A stretch of 64,000 nt of DNA, taken from NCBI RefSeq assembly GCF_000747525.1, contig NZ_CP009278.1, positions 2,232,001-2,296,000 of the forward strand, read 5' to 3'. The stretch comes from Sphingobacterium sp. ML3W. GTDB lineage: Bacteria; Bacteroidota; Bacteroidia; Sphingobacteriales; Sphingobacteriaceae. Shown here piece after piece: positions 28,050 through 36,944 of this stretch (its first letter is position 1; the number at the start of each line of letters is the position of its first letter). The notes under the pieces were generated by a model. It saw only the letters and a program-made list of their open reading frames with translations. It did not search any database and was not told the DNA's origin. Position numbers and translations under genes: made by a program.

Positions 28050-31000
28050 ATGGCTAAAATTTTACTTCCTGAATTAAGATTATCCTATTTTAATAAAGTA
28101 GGTGTAAAAAATACTGTTGAACAGATTATTGTAGAGAAAGCTTATGTAGATTATTTTTTTCAAAATAGCAACAGAGGTTATGTTGTTGTTTTAGTTGATG
28201 GAACTCCAATTTGTATTACATCTAACAAAGATTTTGAATCGCCTAATTTTGAATTCATAATTCTTTCCAATAAAAAGCCAACAGATCAAACTTTAGAGAT
28301 TGAAGGAGAAATTGTGTTGAAGAGATGGCTAAAGCATCCCTCAAAAAGAGAATACTCTAATACAGAAATTATAAACTCATGGACAAGGAATTTCAATTTT
28401 TTAGAGGAAGATTTAGATGCTAATATAAATGGTTTACGAGAACCTCAAATTGCAGCGCTTTATTCAATTTTAAGTCATTTAAAAGTCTCTGATGAAATTG
28501 GAACTATTGTGATGCCAACTGGTACAGGAAAGACTGAAACAATGTTGTCTACCTTGGTTGCAGGTAAGTTAAATAAAATTATAATAACCGTTCCCTCAGA
28601 TGCATTAAGAACTCAGATTTCAAATAAGTTTTTAAAATTGGGTCTATTAAAACAATTTGGAATTATCAACCCAAGTGTTATTAATCCTAAAGTTGGAATT
28701 ATTTATCAAAGTTTTCAAAGCGAGGAAGATTTAATTGAATTTATCGAAAAGTCAAATGTTATTGTGACAACAATGAATATTTTGTCAAATTTTCAATCAA
28801 GTGTATTAGAGACTCTAAATTCTTCTGTTTCAAATATCCTAATTGATGAAGCACATCATGTTGAAGCAAATTCTTGGAAGCGTGTTAGAAAAGCTTTTGA
28901 TAATAAGAAAATTTTACAATTTACCGCAACCCCTTTTCGTAATGACCAAAAGCGTATAGAAGGAAAAGTGATTTTTAATTTTAGTTTAAAAAAGGCGCAA
29001 GAACAGGGGTATTTTAAGCCAATTAATTTCCTGGCAATTAGAGAATATGATTTAAAAAAGGGAGATAAATTAATAGCAGAAAAGGCTGTTAATAAACTCC
29101 GTGAAGATTTAGAAATTGGTTTTAATCATATTCTAATGGCTAGATGTGTGAATACTGTTAGAGCCGAAGAGATTTTTAAATACTACCAAGAATACGAGGA
29201 TTTAAATCCGGTCTTAATTTATTCGACTATTACTGGTAAAAATGAGATTCTGAAAAGAATTGTTAATGGTGAACATAAAATTATTGTAGCTGTAAATATG
29301 CTAGGAGAGGGGTTTGACTTACCACAATTAAAGATAGCGGCATTTCACGATATTAGAAAAAGCTTACCTATTACATTACAATTTGCTGGAAGATTTACGC
29401 GAACATCTTTAGACAATGATCTTGGTAATGCTACTTTTATAGCGAATTTGGCAGATTCTGAAACGGAAAATGAACTAAGTGAATTATATGCTCAAGATTC
29501 TGATTGGAATACTTTACTATCGACGTTAAGTTCGGAACAAATTGATGAACAAATAAATTTTGATGAATTTATCAATGGATTTCAACATTTAGATAATTCA
29601 AAGATTCCTTTTCAGAATATAAGATTTGCGTTAAGTACAGTCGTTTATAGAAATTTAAATCAAGACAATTCTTTTGATTTATTGAATTTTAGAAAAGGCT
29701 TTAAAAGATATGAAGAACTAGAATATAAATTCGATGATTATAATCCTAATGAGAATACGGTGGTTATTATTACAGCTTCTAAATCTGAAGTTGAGTGGGT
29801 GAACTATAAAGAAGTCTTTGGTTTAGATTGGAGATTAACAGTGCTATATTATAATGAAGAACATGATCTTCTATTTATTCATAGTTCGGATAAATCTAGC
29901 TTGTATAATGAATTAGCCAATTCTGTTTTGTATGATAAAGCCGAATTAATTAATAAACTTTTGGTTTATAGAAGTTTTTATGATGTAAATCGTGTTTCAT
30001 TACAAAATGTAGGACTGAAGGAATTCTTAAATAGAAAGATACGGTTTACAATGAGAGTTGGTACAGATATTCAAGATGCACTTTCATTAGCTGAGCAACA
30101 AAGAGGTGAAAAAGCATTTGTTTTTGGTTCAGGATATGAAGAGGGAGAAAAAATCACCTTAGGATGTTCTTATAAAGGAAGAATATGGAGTTATTTAAGG
30201 AATGATTTAAAAGGTTTTATTGATTGGTGTGGTAACTTAGGGAAAAAGTTGATTGATGAAAGCATAGATGCAAATCAAGTTTTACGTGATACTTTAATTC
30301 CAGAGATAATTTCTGAAATGCCTAGGATATATCCAACTCATATTGATTGGGATAATAATTTTTATGATTTTCCTGAGTCAAAGATTGAAATTAATATAAA
30401 TGGAGTTTTTAATTCAGCTTATTGTTCCGTTTCTATTATTAATGAAAATGATAATGGAATTGTTGAATTTGAAATAATAACACCCAATGGTTCAGCTAGA
30501 TTTAAAAAAGAATTGTTTATTGATACTGATATCCAAGGAAATCAATTCCCCAATTTTAGAATAACCAAATTAGATAATGTTCAATGTGAGATAAAAATTT
30601 CATCTAAGACTTTTGATATAGCTGAATATTTAAATTTATATCCACCAATTATATGGTTTGCTGATGGTTCTGCATTACAAGGAAATGAATATGTTCAACT
30701 TAAGCAAATAATACAACCTTATTCTATAGATATGTTACTTGCATGGAATTGGAATGATGTTGATTTAAGTAAAGAAGCTCAGGGAATTAATCCATTAAAA
30801 ACTGATTCAATACAATATAAAGTTATTCAAGAGCTAAAACAAGGTGATTTTGACATCATTTACGATGATGATTATTCAGGGGAAATAGCCGATTTAATCA
30901 CAATAAAAGAAAATGATAATGAAATTAATATTCAATTTTATCATCTTAAGTTTGCAAAAGATGGATTGGTAAATACTAGAGTTGACAATTTTTATGAAGT

Positions 31001-31316
31001 ATGTGGTCAAGCTCAAAAATCAATTCATTGGAAGCATAAAAGCGGTTTAGAGTTTTTTCAACATTTATTGAGAAGAGAAGTTAAAACTCGAAATGGAGAT
31101 GAAAGAAGTAGAATTGAAAAAGGAACAAAAGGAGATTTAGAAAGATTATTAGCCATTGCAAAAAACAGAAAGCCTATGAGTTTTGAAATTTTCATCGTAC
31201 AACCAAGTTTATCAAAGCAAAGAACTTCTGAATCAATTTTAACTATATTAGGCGTAACAGCTAATTATTTAAAGGAAGTTGGGGATATTGATTTAAAAGT
31301 AATTGTAAATGAATAA
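28050..31316 (+). CDS. SF2 DEAD/DEAH helicase with candidate C-terminal nuclease domain
   Basis: 1088 aa. Helicase core: Walker A MPTGTGKT (155-162), DEAH (266-269), TATPFRND motif III, and motif VI-like LQFAGRFTRT. The N-terminal 130 residues are unassigned. Near the end, SGEIADLITI (Asp948), QFYHLK (Lys967) and EVCGQAQKS form a conserved-looking block that I read as a PD-(D/E)xK-like nuclease; this is inference. It lies 37 bp after hsdS, is very AT-rich and is not a normal part of a type I system. It may be independent defence cargo or an accessory of the restriction system. Confidence 0.8.
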   Translation: MAKILLPELRLSYFNKVGVKNTVEQIIVEKAYVDYFFQNSNRGYVVVLVDGTPICITSNKDFESPNFEFIILSNKKPTDQTLEIEGEIVLKRWLKHPSKREYSNTEIINSWTRNFNFLEEDLDANINGLREPQIAALYSILSHLKVSDEIGTIVMPTGTGKTETMLSTLVAGKLNKIIITVPSDALRTQISNKFLKLGLLKQFGIINPSVINPKVGIIYQSFQSEEDLIEFIEKSNVIVTTMNILSNFQSSVLETLNSSVSNILIDEAHHVEANSWKRVRKAFDNKKILQFTATPFRNDQKRIEGKVIFNFSLKKAQEQGYFKPINFLAIREYDLKKGDKLIAEKAVNKLREDLEIGFNHILMARCVNTVRAEEIFKYYQEYEDLNPVLIYSTITGKNEILKRIVNGEHKIIVAVNMLGEGFDLPQLKIAAFHDIRKSLPITLQFAGRFTRTSLDNDLGNATFIANLADSETENELSELYAQDSDWNTLLSTLSSEQIDEQINFDEFINGFQHLDNSKIPFQNIRFALSTVVYRNLNQDNSFDLLNFRKGFKRYEELEYKFDDYNPNENTVVIITASKSEVEWVNYKEVFGLDWRLTVLYYNEEHDLLFIHSSDKSSLYNELANSVLYDKAELINKLLVYRSFYDVNRVSLQNVGLKEFLNRKIRFTMRVGTDIQDALSLAEQQRGEKAFVFGSGYEEGEKITLGCSYKGRIWSYLRNDLKGFIDWCGNLGKKLIDESIDANQVLRDTLIPEIISEMPRIYPTHIDWDNNFYDFPESKIEININGVFNSAYCSVSIINENDNGIVEFEIITPNGSARFKKELFIDTDIQGNQFPNFRITKLDNVQCEIKISSKTFDIAEYLNLYPPIIWFADGSALQGNEYVQLKQIIQPYSIDMLLAWNWNDVDLSKEAQGINPLKTDSIQYKVIQELKQGDFDIIYDDDYSGEIADLITIKENDNEINIQFYHLKFAKDGLVNTRVDNFYEVCGQAQKSIHWKHKSGLEFFQHLLRREVKTRNGDERSRIEKGTKGDLERLLAIAKNRKPMSFEIFIVQPSLSKQRTSESILTILGVTANYLKEVGDIDLKVIVNE

Positions 31317-31415
31317 TATTATAAAACGAATCCAACTCCAAAGTTTGTTGCTTCTTTTGGTAACGTTGGAAGGATATACTATTGACTAATAAAAACTACT
31401 AGAGAACTTAAGATT

Positions 31416-33716
31416 ATGATTAATTCGATACACATAAAAGCAGTAGCAACATACAATTCCAATGAAGGTGTTTCAATAAATGAATTAAAAAGAGTCAATT
31501 TCTTTTTTGGTTTTAATGGTTCAGGTAAGTCAACAATAGGCAAATACCTACATAACCTTAGCTTAGATACAAATAGTCAAAATTCAGACTTCAATCAATG
31601 TTCACATGTAGGATATGATGAGATTCAGCATCAGATTTTAACCTTTAACGAAGATTTTATTGAAGAAAATTTTGTGAGTAATAGTGACCTAAAAGGGGTG
31701 TTTTCTTTAAATCAATCAAATGCAATAATAGATCAACAGATTAAAGATGAAGAAGATAATGTTGAAAATTTTAAAAATCAGATTGATAAGTATAAAGCTA
31801 AGATAAAAGCAGTTGATACCAATAGGGAGGAAAAACAAACGAATTTAGTAAGTCATTGTTGGAATCAACGAAAAACGTTTGACAGTTTTACAAAGGTTAG
31901 ATTAGCTCATTCTGGTAGCAGTTCTAATCATTCAAAAGAAGTAAAGCGCATATTGCAAAATCCATTAGGTACAATTCCTACAATTGCCACCCTCACAGGA
32001 AGTTATCAAAGCTTATGTGAAAAGGAACTTAAAGAAATTCAAATAAGTGTTGATGCTAAGGTATATTTGGAGTTACGTAAGTTAGAAGAAAAGATTAATA
32101 GCCTTTTACGAGAAGTAATTGTTGGAAATGAAGATGTTAATATTTCCGGATTAATTCAAACACTTAATTCAAGAAATTGGGTCGAGCAAGGATTAGATTA
32201 TATTGAATCTTCAGGTAGTACTTGTCCTTTCTGTCAGCAAGAGACCATTGATGTAGAATTAAGAGAACAGTTTTCTAAGTTTTTTGATGAAACTTATAAA
32301 GAAAAAATAGCTGAATTAGAAGTATTGAAATCTTCATATAGAGAGAAGGCGTATATTTTTATTTCCAATATCTCTCAAATGCAAAATGAGTTTAATCCTC
32401 AAAATAAAGTATCAAATCTTGTGATAACCTTATCATCATTATTTGACGATAATGTAGGTGTAATAAAATATAAAATAGTCCATTCGAACGAGAAAAAATC
32501 AATTGTCAGCTTGACCACAAAAAAAGCAGATTTGTCTGAAATTATAAAACTGATAAAAGGTAATAACCAACTATTTTATGATTTAGATGCTAATAAAGAA
32601 ACTTTGCTTGAAGACATATGGAAGTATATAGCTAATAATTGTCAAAATGAAATTGATCTTTTTACAAGGAGAGAAGTTAAATATGATAATATTAAACAGT
32701 TATCCAATCAATTGAAAACTTATAATGATGGTAAAATTACAGCAGCAAAGCAAAATATTGAAACCCTAAGAAACCAAACAGCAGATACAAAAGAAGCGGT
32801 CGATTATATCAATGATTTACTGAAAAATGCAGGCTTCGAAGGTTTTGAAATTGCAGAAAAAGATAAGGTAAATAATATTTCTAGATACTATTTGAAGCGT
32901 CCTAAAACACAGGACAATAAATCAATATTTGAAACACTTAGCGAAGGCGAAAAGAATTTTATTTCGTTTCTATATTTCTATAGGTTGTGTTTAGGAACTG
33001 ATAACCTTCAAAATAATAGTAATAAAAAGAAAATAATTGTCATTGATGACCCTATTTCCAGTTTAGACAGTCAGGCTCTTTTTATTATTACCACTTTAAT
33101 TAGAGACTTAATCCAAAGAAAAGGTAATAGTAATAAACCTGATAAACAGTTATTTTTGAATCAAAATATTAATCAGGTATTTATCTTAACTCACAATTTC
33201 TATTTTTATAAAGAAGTATCATTTGAAAAAAGATTGATTTGCACAAACTACTATCATTTTAATATCAAAAAGGTCGAAAACAGTACATTAATCAGTGGGC
33301 AATATGATAGGATTATCAAAGACGACTATTCTTTGCTTTGGTCTAGTTTAAAAGAGATTAAAGATAATCTTCAAAATGTAAATGCTAATAATATCTTTAT
33401 TTCAAATACAATGAGAAGAATAATTGAAAGCTATGTAAATTTTATTGGTTTGGGAACTGATGTATGGTCAGTACTTTTAAATGAAGATAAAAATTTGCCA
33501 ACATACTACATTAAATGTGCTTTTATTTCTACAATAAATGATGAAAGCCATAAAGTATCAACTCTTGATGGTATATATTATCAAAAAATAATAAATGAGC
33601 AACCTCAAGTATTATTTGATGTGTTTCTATCCATATTTAAAACCATAGGTAAAAATCACTATGAATTGATGATGAGCGAAGAAATTCCGAATAATAATAT
33701 ACCGAAGCTTCAATAA
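31416..33716 (+). CDS. rloC: RloC-like anticodon nuclease ATPase (AAA_13)
   Basis: 766 aa. ABC/SMC-type ATPase: Walker A GFNGSGKST (32-40), signature LSEGEKNF (about 507-514), Walker B VIDDPISSLD (about 541-550). A zinc-hook CPFC (Cys270, Cys273) lies in the coiled-coil insert, the feature separating RloC from PrrC. The C-terminal part has R-x3-E (Arg667, Glu671) and NDESH (His712), matching in order the Arg-Glu-His triad of PrrC/RloC anticodon nucleases. These cut a tRNA anticodon loop when restriction is inhibited. prrC and rloC genes are known inside hsd loci, as here. The symbol is by family resemblance. Confidence 0.82.
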   Translation: MINSIHIKAVATYNSNEGVSINELKRVNFFFGFNGSGKSTIGKYLHNLSLDTNSQNSDFNQCSHVGYDEIQHQILTFNEDFIEENFVSNSDLKGVFSLNQSNAIIDQQIKDEEDNVENFKNQIDKYKAKIKAVDTNREEKQTNLVSHCWNQRKTFDSFTKVRLAHSGSSSNHSKEVKRILQNPLGTIPTIATLTGSYQSLCEKELKEIQISVDAKVYLELRKLEEKINSLLREVIVGNEDVNISGLIQTLNSRNWVEQGLDYIESSGSTCPFCQQETIDVELREQFSKFFDETYKEKIAELEVLKSSYREKAYIFISNISQMQNEFNPQNKVSNLVITLSSLFDDNVGVIKYKIVHSNEKKSIVSLTTKKADLSEIIKLIKGNNQLFYDLDANKETLLEDIWKYIANNCQNEIDLFTRREVKYDNIKQLSNQLKTYNDGKITAAKQNIETLRNQTADTKEAVDYINDLLKNAGFEGFEIAEKDKVNNISRYYLKRPKTQDNKSIFETLSEGEKNFISFLYFYRLCLGTDNLQNNSNKKKIIVIDDPISSLDSQALFIITTLIRDLIQRKGNSNKPDKQLFLNQNINQVFILTHNFYFYKEVSFEKRLICTNYYHFNIKKVENSTLISGQYDRIIKDDYSLLWSSLKEIKDNLQNVNANNIFISNTMRRIIESYVNFIGLGTDVWSVLLNEDKNLPTYYIKCAFISTINDESHKVSTLDGIYYQKIINEQPQVLFDVFLSIFKTIGKNHYELMMSEEIPNNNIPKLQ

Positions 33717-33725
33717 ACTAAACCA

Positions 33726-36700
33726 ATGAAATACACCGAATCACAATTAGAACAAGCTTTTATTAGCCTTTTGGAAACAGAAGGTTATCAATATATCAAT
33801 GGGAAGAAATTAGTAAGAACTTCCAATCAAGACGTTTTGATGAAAGATGATTTACGTGCTTTTTTCTTAGCTCGATATCCCGATTTAGAAGAAATTGAAT
33901 TGGAAAGTTTAATCAATGAATTGGCTTTTCAATCGGCGTCTAATTTATATGAATCCAATAAATACATCTGTAAATTGTTGGCAGATGGGTTGATTTTTAA
34001 ACGTAACAATCCAGCAAAAAAGGATTTGCATATTCGTTACATTGATATTGATACGGTTAGTAATAACACGTTCAAAATTGTCAATCAATTAGAAATTCTA
34101 GGATCGGAACTGCGTATCCCTGATTTGATCTTGTATATCAATGGAATTCCTGTAGTCGTTTTTGAATTTAAAACAGCTATTGAAGAAGAGATTACCATTC
34201 ACGATGCGTTTAAACAATTAACGATTCGTTACCGCAGAGATATTCCGGAACTGATGAAATACAATGTGTTTTGTGTGATTAGCGATGGTATCAACAATAA
34301 ATCGGGTACAATCTTTTCACCGTATGAATTTTATTACGGTTGGAACAAAATTACAGGTGACGAGAAAAAAGCGTTGACAGGTATTGAAACCACAACATCT
34401 ATTGTACATGGAATGCTGAACCAAAATCGGTTAGTTGATATTATTCATCACTTTGTATTGTTTCCTGATACATCAAAAAACGAACTAAAAATTTTAACTC
34501 GCTATCCACAATATTACGCTTCTAATAAACTGTATCAAAATATTTTAAAACATCGAAAGCCCGAAGGCGATGGTAAAGGCGGAACCTATTTTGGTGCAAC
34601 AGGATGTGGGAAAAGTTATACCATGTTGTATCTTTCTCGGTTATTAATGCGCTCAACCGACTTTGCAAGTCCTACAATCATCATTATTTCAGATCGTACA
34701 GATTTGGACGATCAATTGTCGAAAGATTTCACCAATGCAAAGAAATTTATTGGCGATGAAAACATCATCAATATCGAATCACGGGCTGATTTAAGAGATC
34801 GCTTGCGTGGAATCGAAAGTGGCGGTGTGTATTTAACTACCGTTCAAAAGTTCGCAGAAGATGCAGATATTTTATCAGATAGAACGAATATCATTTGCAT
34901 TTCGGATGAAGCGCATCGTTCACAAGTTAATTTAGATTTAAAAGTCAAAATTGATGAAGAAAAAGGCGTTACCAAATCGTATGGTTTTGCTAAATATTTG
35001 CATGATTCCTTACCCAATGCTACGTATGTTGGCTTTACAGGAACACCTATTGATAAAACCTTAGAGGTTTTTGGAGATGTCATTGATCAATATACTATGT
35101 TTGAATCGGTAAACGATGAAATCACCGTTCGTTTGGTTTATGAAGGTCGAGCTGCAAAAGTCAATTTAGATTACAATAAAGTTCAAGAAATTGAACAGTA
35201 TTATGAAAATGCGGTGGCAGAAGGCGCTTCGGAATATCACGTAGAAGCCAGTCAAAAAGCCATTGCCAAAATGGAAGTGGTTTTAGGCGACAAAGATCGT
35301 ATCAAAGCGATTGCAAAAGATTTTATCAACCATTACGAAAACCGCATCGAAGAAAAAGCAACCGTTGCTGGCAAAGCCATGTTTGTTTGTGCTTCACGTG
35401 GCATTGCTTATAAGTTGTATCAAGAAATTTTGGCATTGCGACCAGAATGGGGCGAAGAGACGCTTACGGAAGGATTAACCGATAGAGAACAAAAGGAAAT
35501 CAAGCCGATTGAACGTGTCAAAATGATTATGACACGTAACAAGGACGATGAGAAAGATTTGTGGGATTTGTTGGGTAGTAAAGAAGATCGAAAAGAATTA
35601 GATCGTCAGTTTAAACAAGTTAAATCCAATTTCAAAATTGCGATTGTCGTGGATATGTGGTTAACTGGTTTTGATGTTCCTTTTTTGGATACCATTTATA
35701 TTGACAAACCATTACAAACACATAATTTAATTCAAACAATTTCTCGTGTAAACCGTAAATATCAAGGAAAAGATCGAGGTTTGGTCGTAGATTATATCGG
35801 AATTAAGAAGAATTTGAATCATGCTTTAGGATTGTTTAATAATCAAACCACCGATGATGATTTTGAAGATTTAAGTCAAGCGGAAATCATCGTGCGAGAT
35901 CAAGTTGATTTATTGCGTCAGTTTTTCCATCAGTTCGATACTACGAATTATTTTGAAGGTTTGCCTGTGGCACGTTTACAATGTTTAAATAAAGCATCAG
36001 AATTGGTGTTACAGACCGAAGAATCAGAAAAATTCTTTGTGAATGTAACCAAGAAATTAAAATCTGCTTACAACTTAGTGAGTGGATCAGAATTATTTAC
36101 ATATAACGAAGTAGATGAAATTCATTTCTACTTTGCAGTGAAATCGATTGTCGTAAAACTAACCAAAGGTGAAGCTCCAGATACGGCTCAAATGAACGCC
36201 AAGGTTGCAAGATTGGTAGAAGAAGCAATTATTTCGGAAGGGGTCGAAGAAATCTTTAAGTTAGATGATAATAAAGCAAATGCTATTGATTTGTTTAATG
36301 ATAAATTCATAGAAAAAATTTCCAATTTAGAATTACCGAATACCAAAATTAAAATTTTAGAACGTTTACTAAAAGAAACCATCAACGATTTTAAGAAAAT
36401 CAATAAAGTTAAAGGACAAGATTTTTCCGAACGTTTACAAAGCATCATCAACCGATACAACGAGCGGAGCGAACGAGATATTTTAGATTACGACGGCATT
36501 CAAGCTGACACTGCGGAGCAAATGTTGGATTTAATCATCAAACTTCGATCTGAAATGGATTCCTTCCAAGATTTGGGTATTGATTATGAAGAAAAGGCTT
36601 TTTATGACATTCTAGATTTGATTTGTAAACAATATGGTTTCGAATTTGACAACGAAAAAATGTTGGAGCTAGCTCGTGAAATAAAAAAGATTGTAGACAA

Positions 36701-36863
36701 CGCTGCGAAATATCCAGATTGGGCAGATCGTGACGATATCAAAGCACAGTTAAAAATGGATATTATTGTGAAACTGCATCAATTTGGTTATCCACCCATT
36801 ACACAAGACGATGTATATAAAAATGTGTTAGAACAAGCAGAGAATTTTAAGAAGAATAGGTGA
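33726..36863 (+). CDS. hsdR: type I restriction endonuclease subunit
   Basis: 1045-aa motor and nuclease subunit. The N-terminal HSDR_N domain carries PD-x13-E-x-K (Asp133, Glu147, Lys149 in IPDLILYINGIPVVVFEFK). The translocase core has Walker A GATGCGKS (290-297), SDEAH (Asp394) and GFTGTPI. The C-terminal helical region (KEKAFYDILDLICKQYGFEF) would contact HsdM. It starts 9 bp after the rloC-like gene. Its base composition resembles hsdM rather than the two genes between, which suggests hsdM-hsdS-hsdR was the original operon. Confidence 0.95.
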   Translation: MKYTESQLEQAFISLLETEGYQYINGKKLVRTSNQDVLMKDDLRAFFLARYPDLEEIELESLINELAFQSASNLYESNKYICKLLADGLIFKRNNPAKKDLHIRYIDIDTVSNNTFKIVNQLEILGSELRIPDLILYINGIPVVVFEFKTAIEEEITIHDAFKQLTIRYRRDIPELMKYNVFCVISDGINNKSGTIFSPYEFYYGWNKITGDEKKALTGIETTTSIVHGMLNQNRLVDIIHHFVLFPDTSKNELKILTRYPQYYASNKLYQNILKHRKPEGDGKGGTYFGATGCGKSYTMLYLSRLLMRSTDFASPTIIIISDRTDLDDQLSKDFTNAKKFIGDENIINIESRADLRDRLRGIESGGVYLTTVQKFAEDADILSDRTNIICISDEAHRSQVNLDLKVKIDEEKGVTKSYGFAKYLHDSLPNATYVGFTGTPIDKTLEVFGDVIDQYTMFESVNDEITVRLVYEGRAAKVNLDYNKVQEIEQYYENAVAEGASEYHVEASQKAIAKMEVVLGDKDRIKAIAKDFINHYENRIEEKATVAGKAMFVCASRGIAYKLYQEILALRPEWGEETLTEGLTDREQKEIKPIERVKMIMTRNKDDEKDLWDLLGSKEDRKELDRQFKQVKSNFKIAIVVDMWLTGFDVPFLDTIYIDKPLQTHNLIQTISRVNRKYQGKDRGLVVDYIGIKKNLNHALGLFNNQTTDDDFEDLSQAEIIVRDQVDLLRQFFHQFDTTNYFEGLPVARLQCLNKASELVLQTEESEKFFVNVTKKLKSAYNLVSGSELFTYNEVDEIHFYFAVKSIVVKLTKGEAPDTAQMNAKVARLVEEAIISEGVEEIFKLDDNKANAIDLFNDKFIEKISNLELPNTKIKILERLLKETINDFKKINKVKGQDFSERLQSIINRYNERSERDILDYDGIQADTAEQMLDLIIKLRSEMDSFQDLGIDYEEKAFYDILDLICKQYGFEFDNEKMLELAREIKKIVDNAAKYPDWADRDDIKAQLKMDIIVKLHQFGYPPITQDDVYKNVLEQAENFKKNR

Positions 36864-36893
36864 TCTATGTCTGTTAAAAGCGCTAGTAAATTA

Positions 36894-36944
36894 AATTTTA
36901 TTATAAATTATGAAATCAATTTTTGCTATTTTTTATAATAAATT
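36894..36944. terminator. possible bidirectional terminator between convergent genes
   Basis: AATTTTATTATAAA (36894-36907) can pair with TTTATAATAAATT (36932-36944) with one bulge. The distal arm overlaps the last codons of the minus-strand gene. The stem is all A-T, so stability is modest. Confidence 0.35.
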
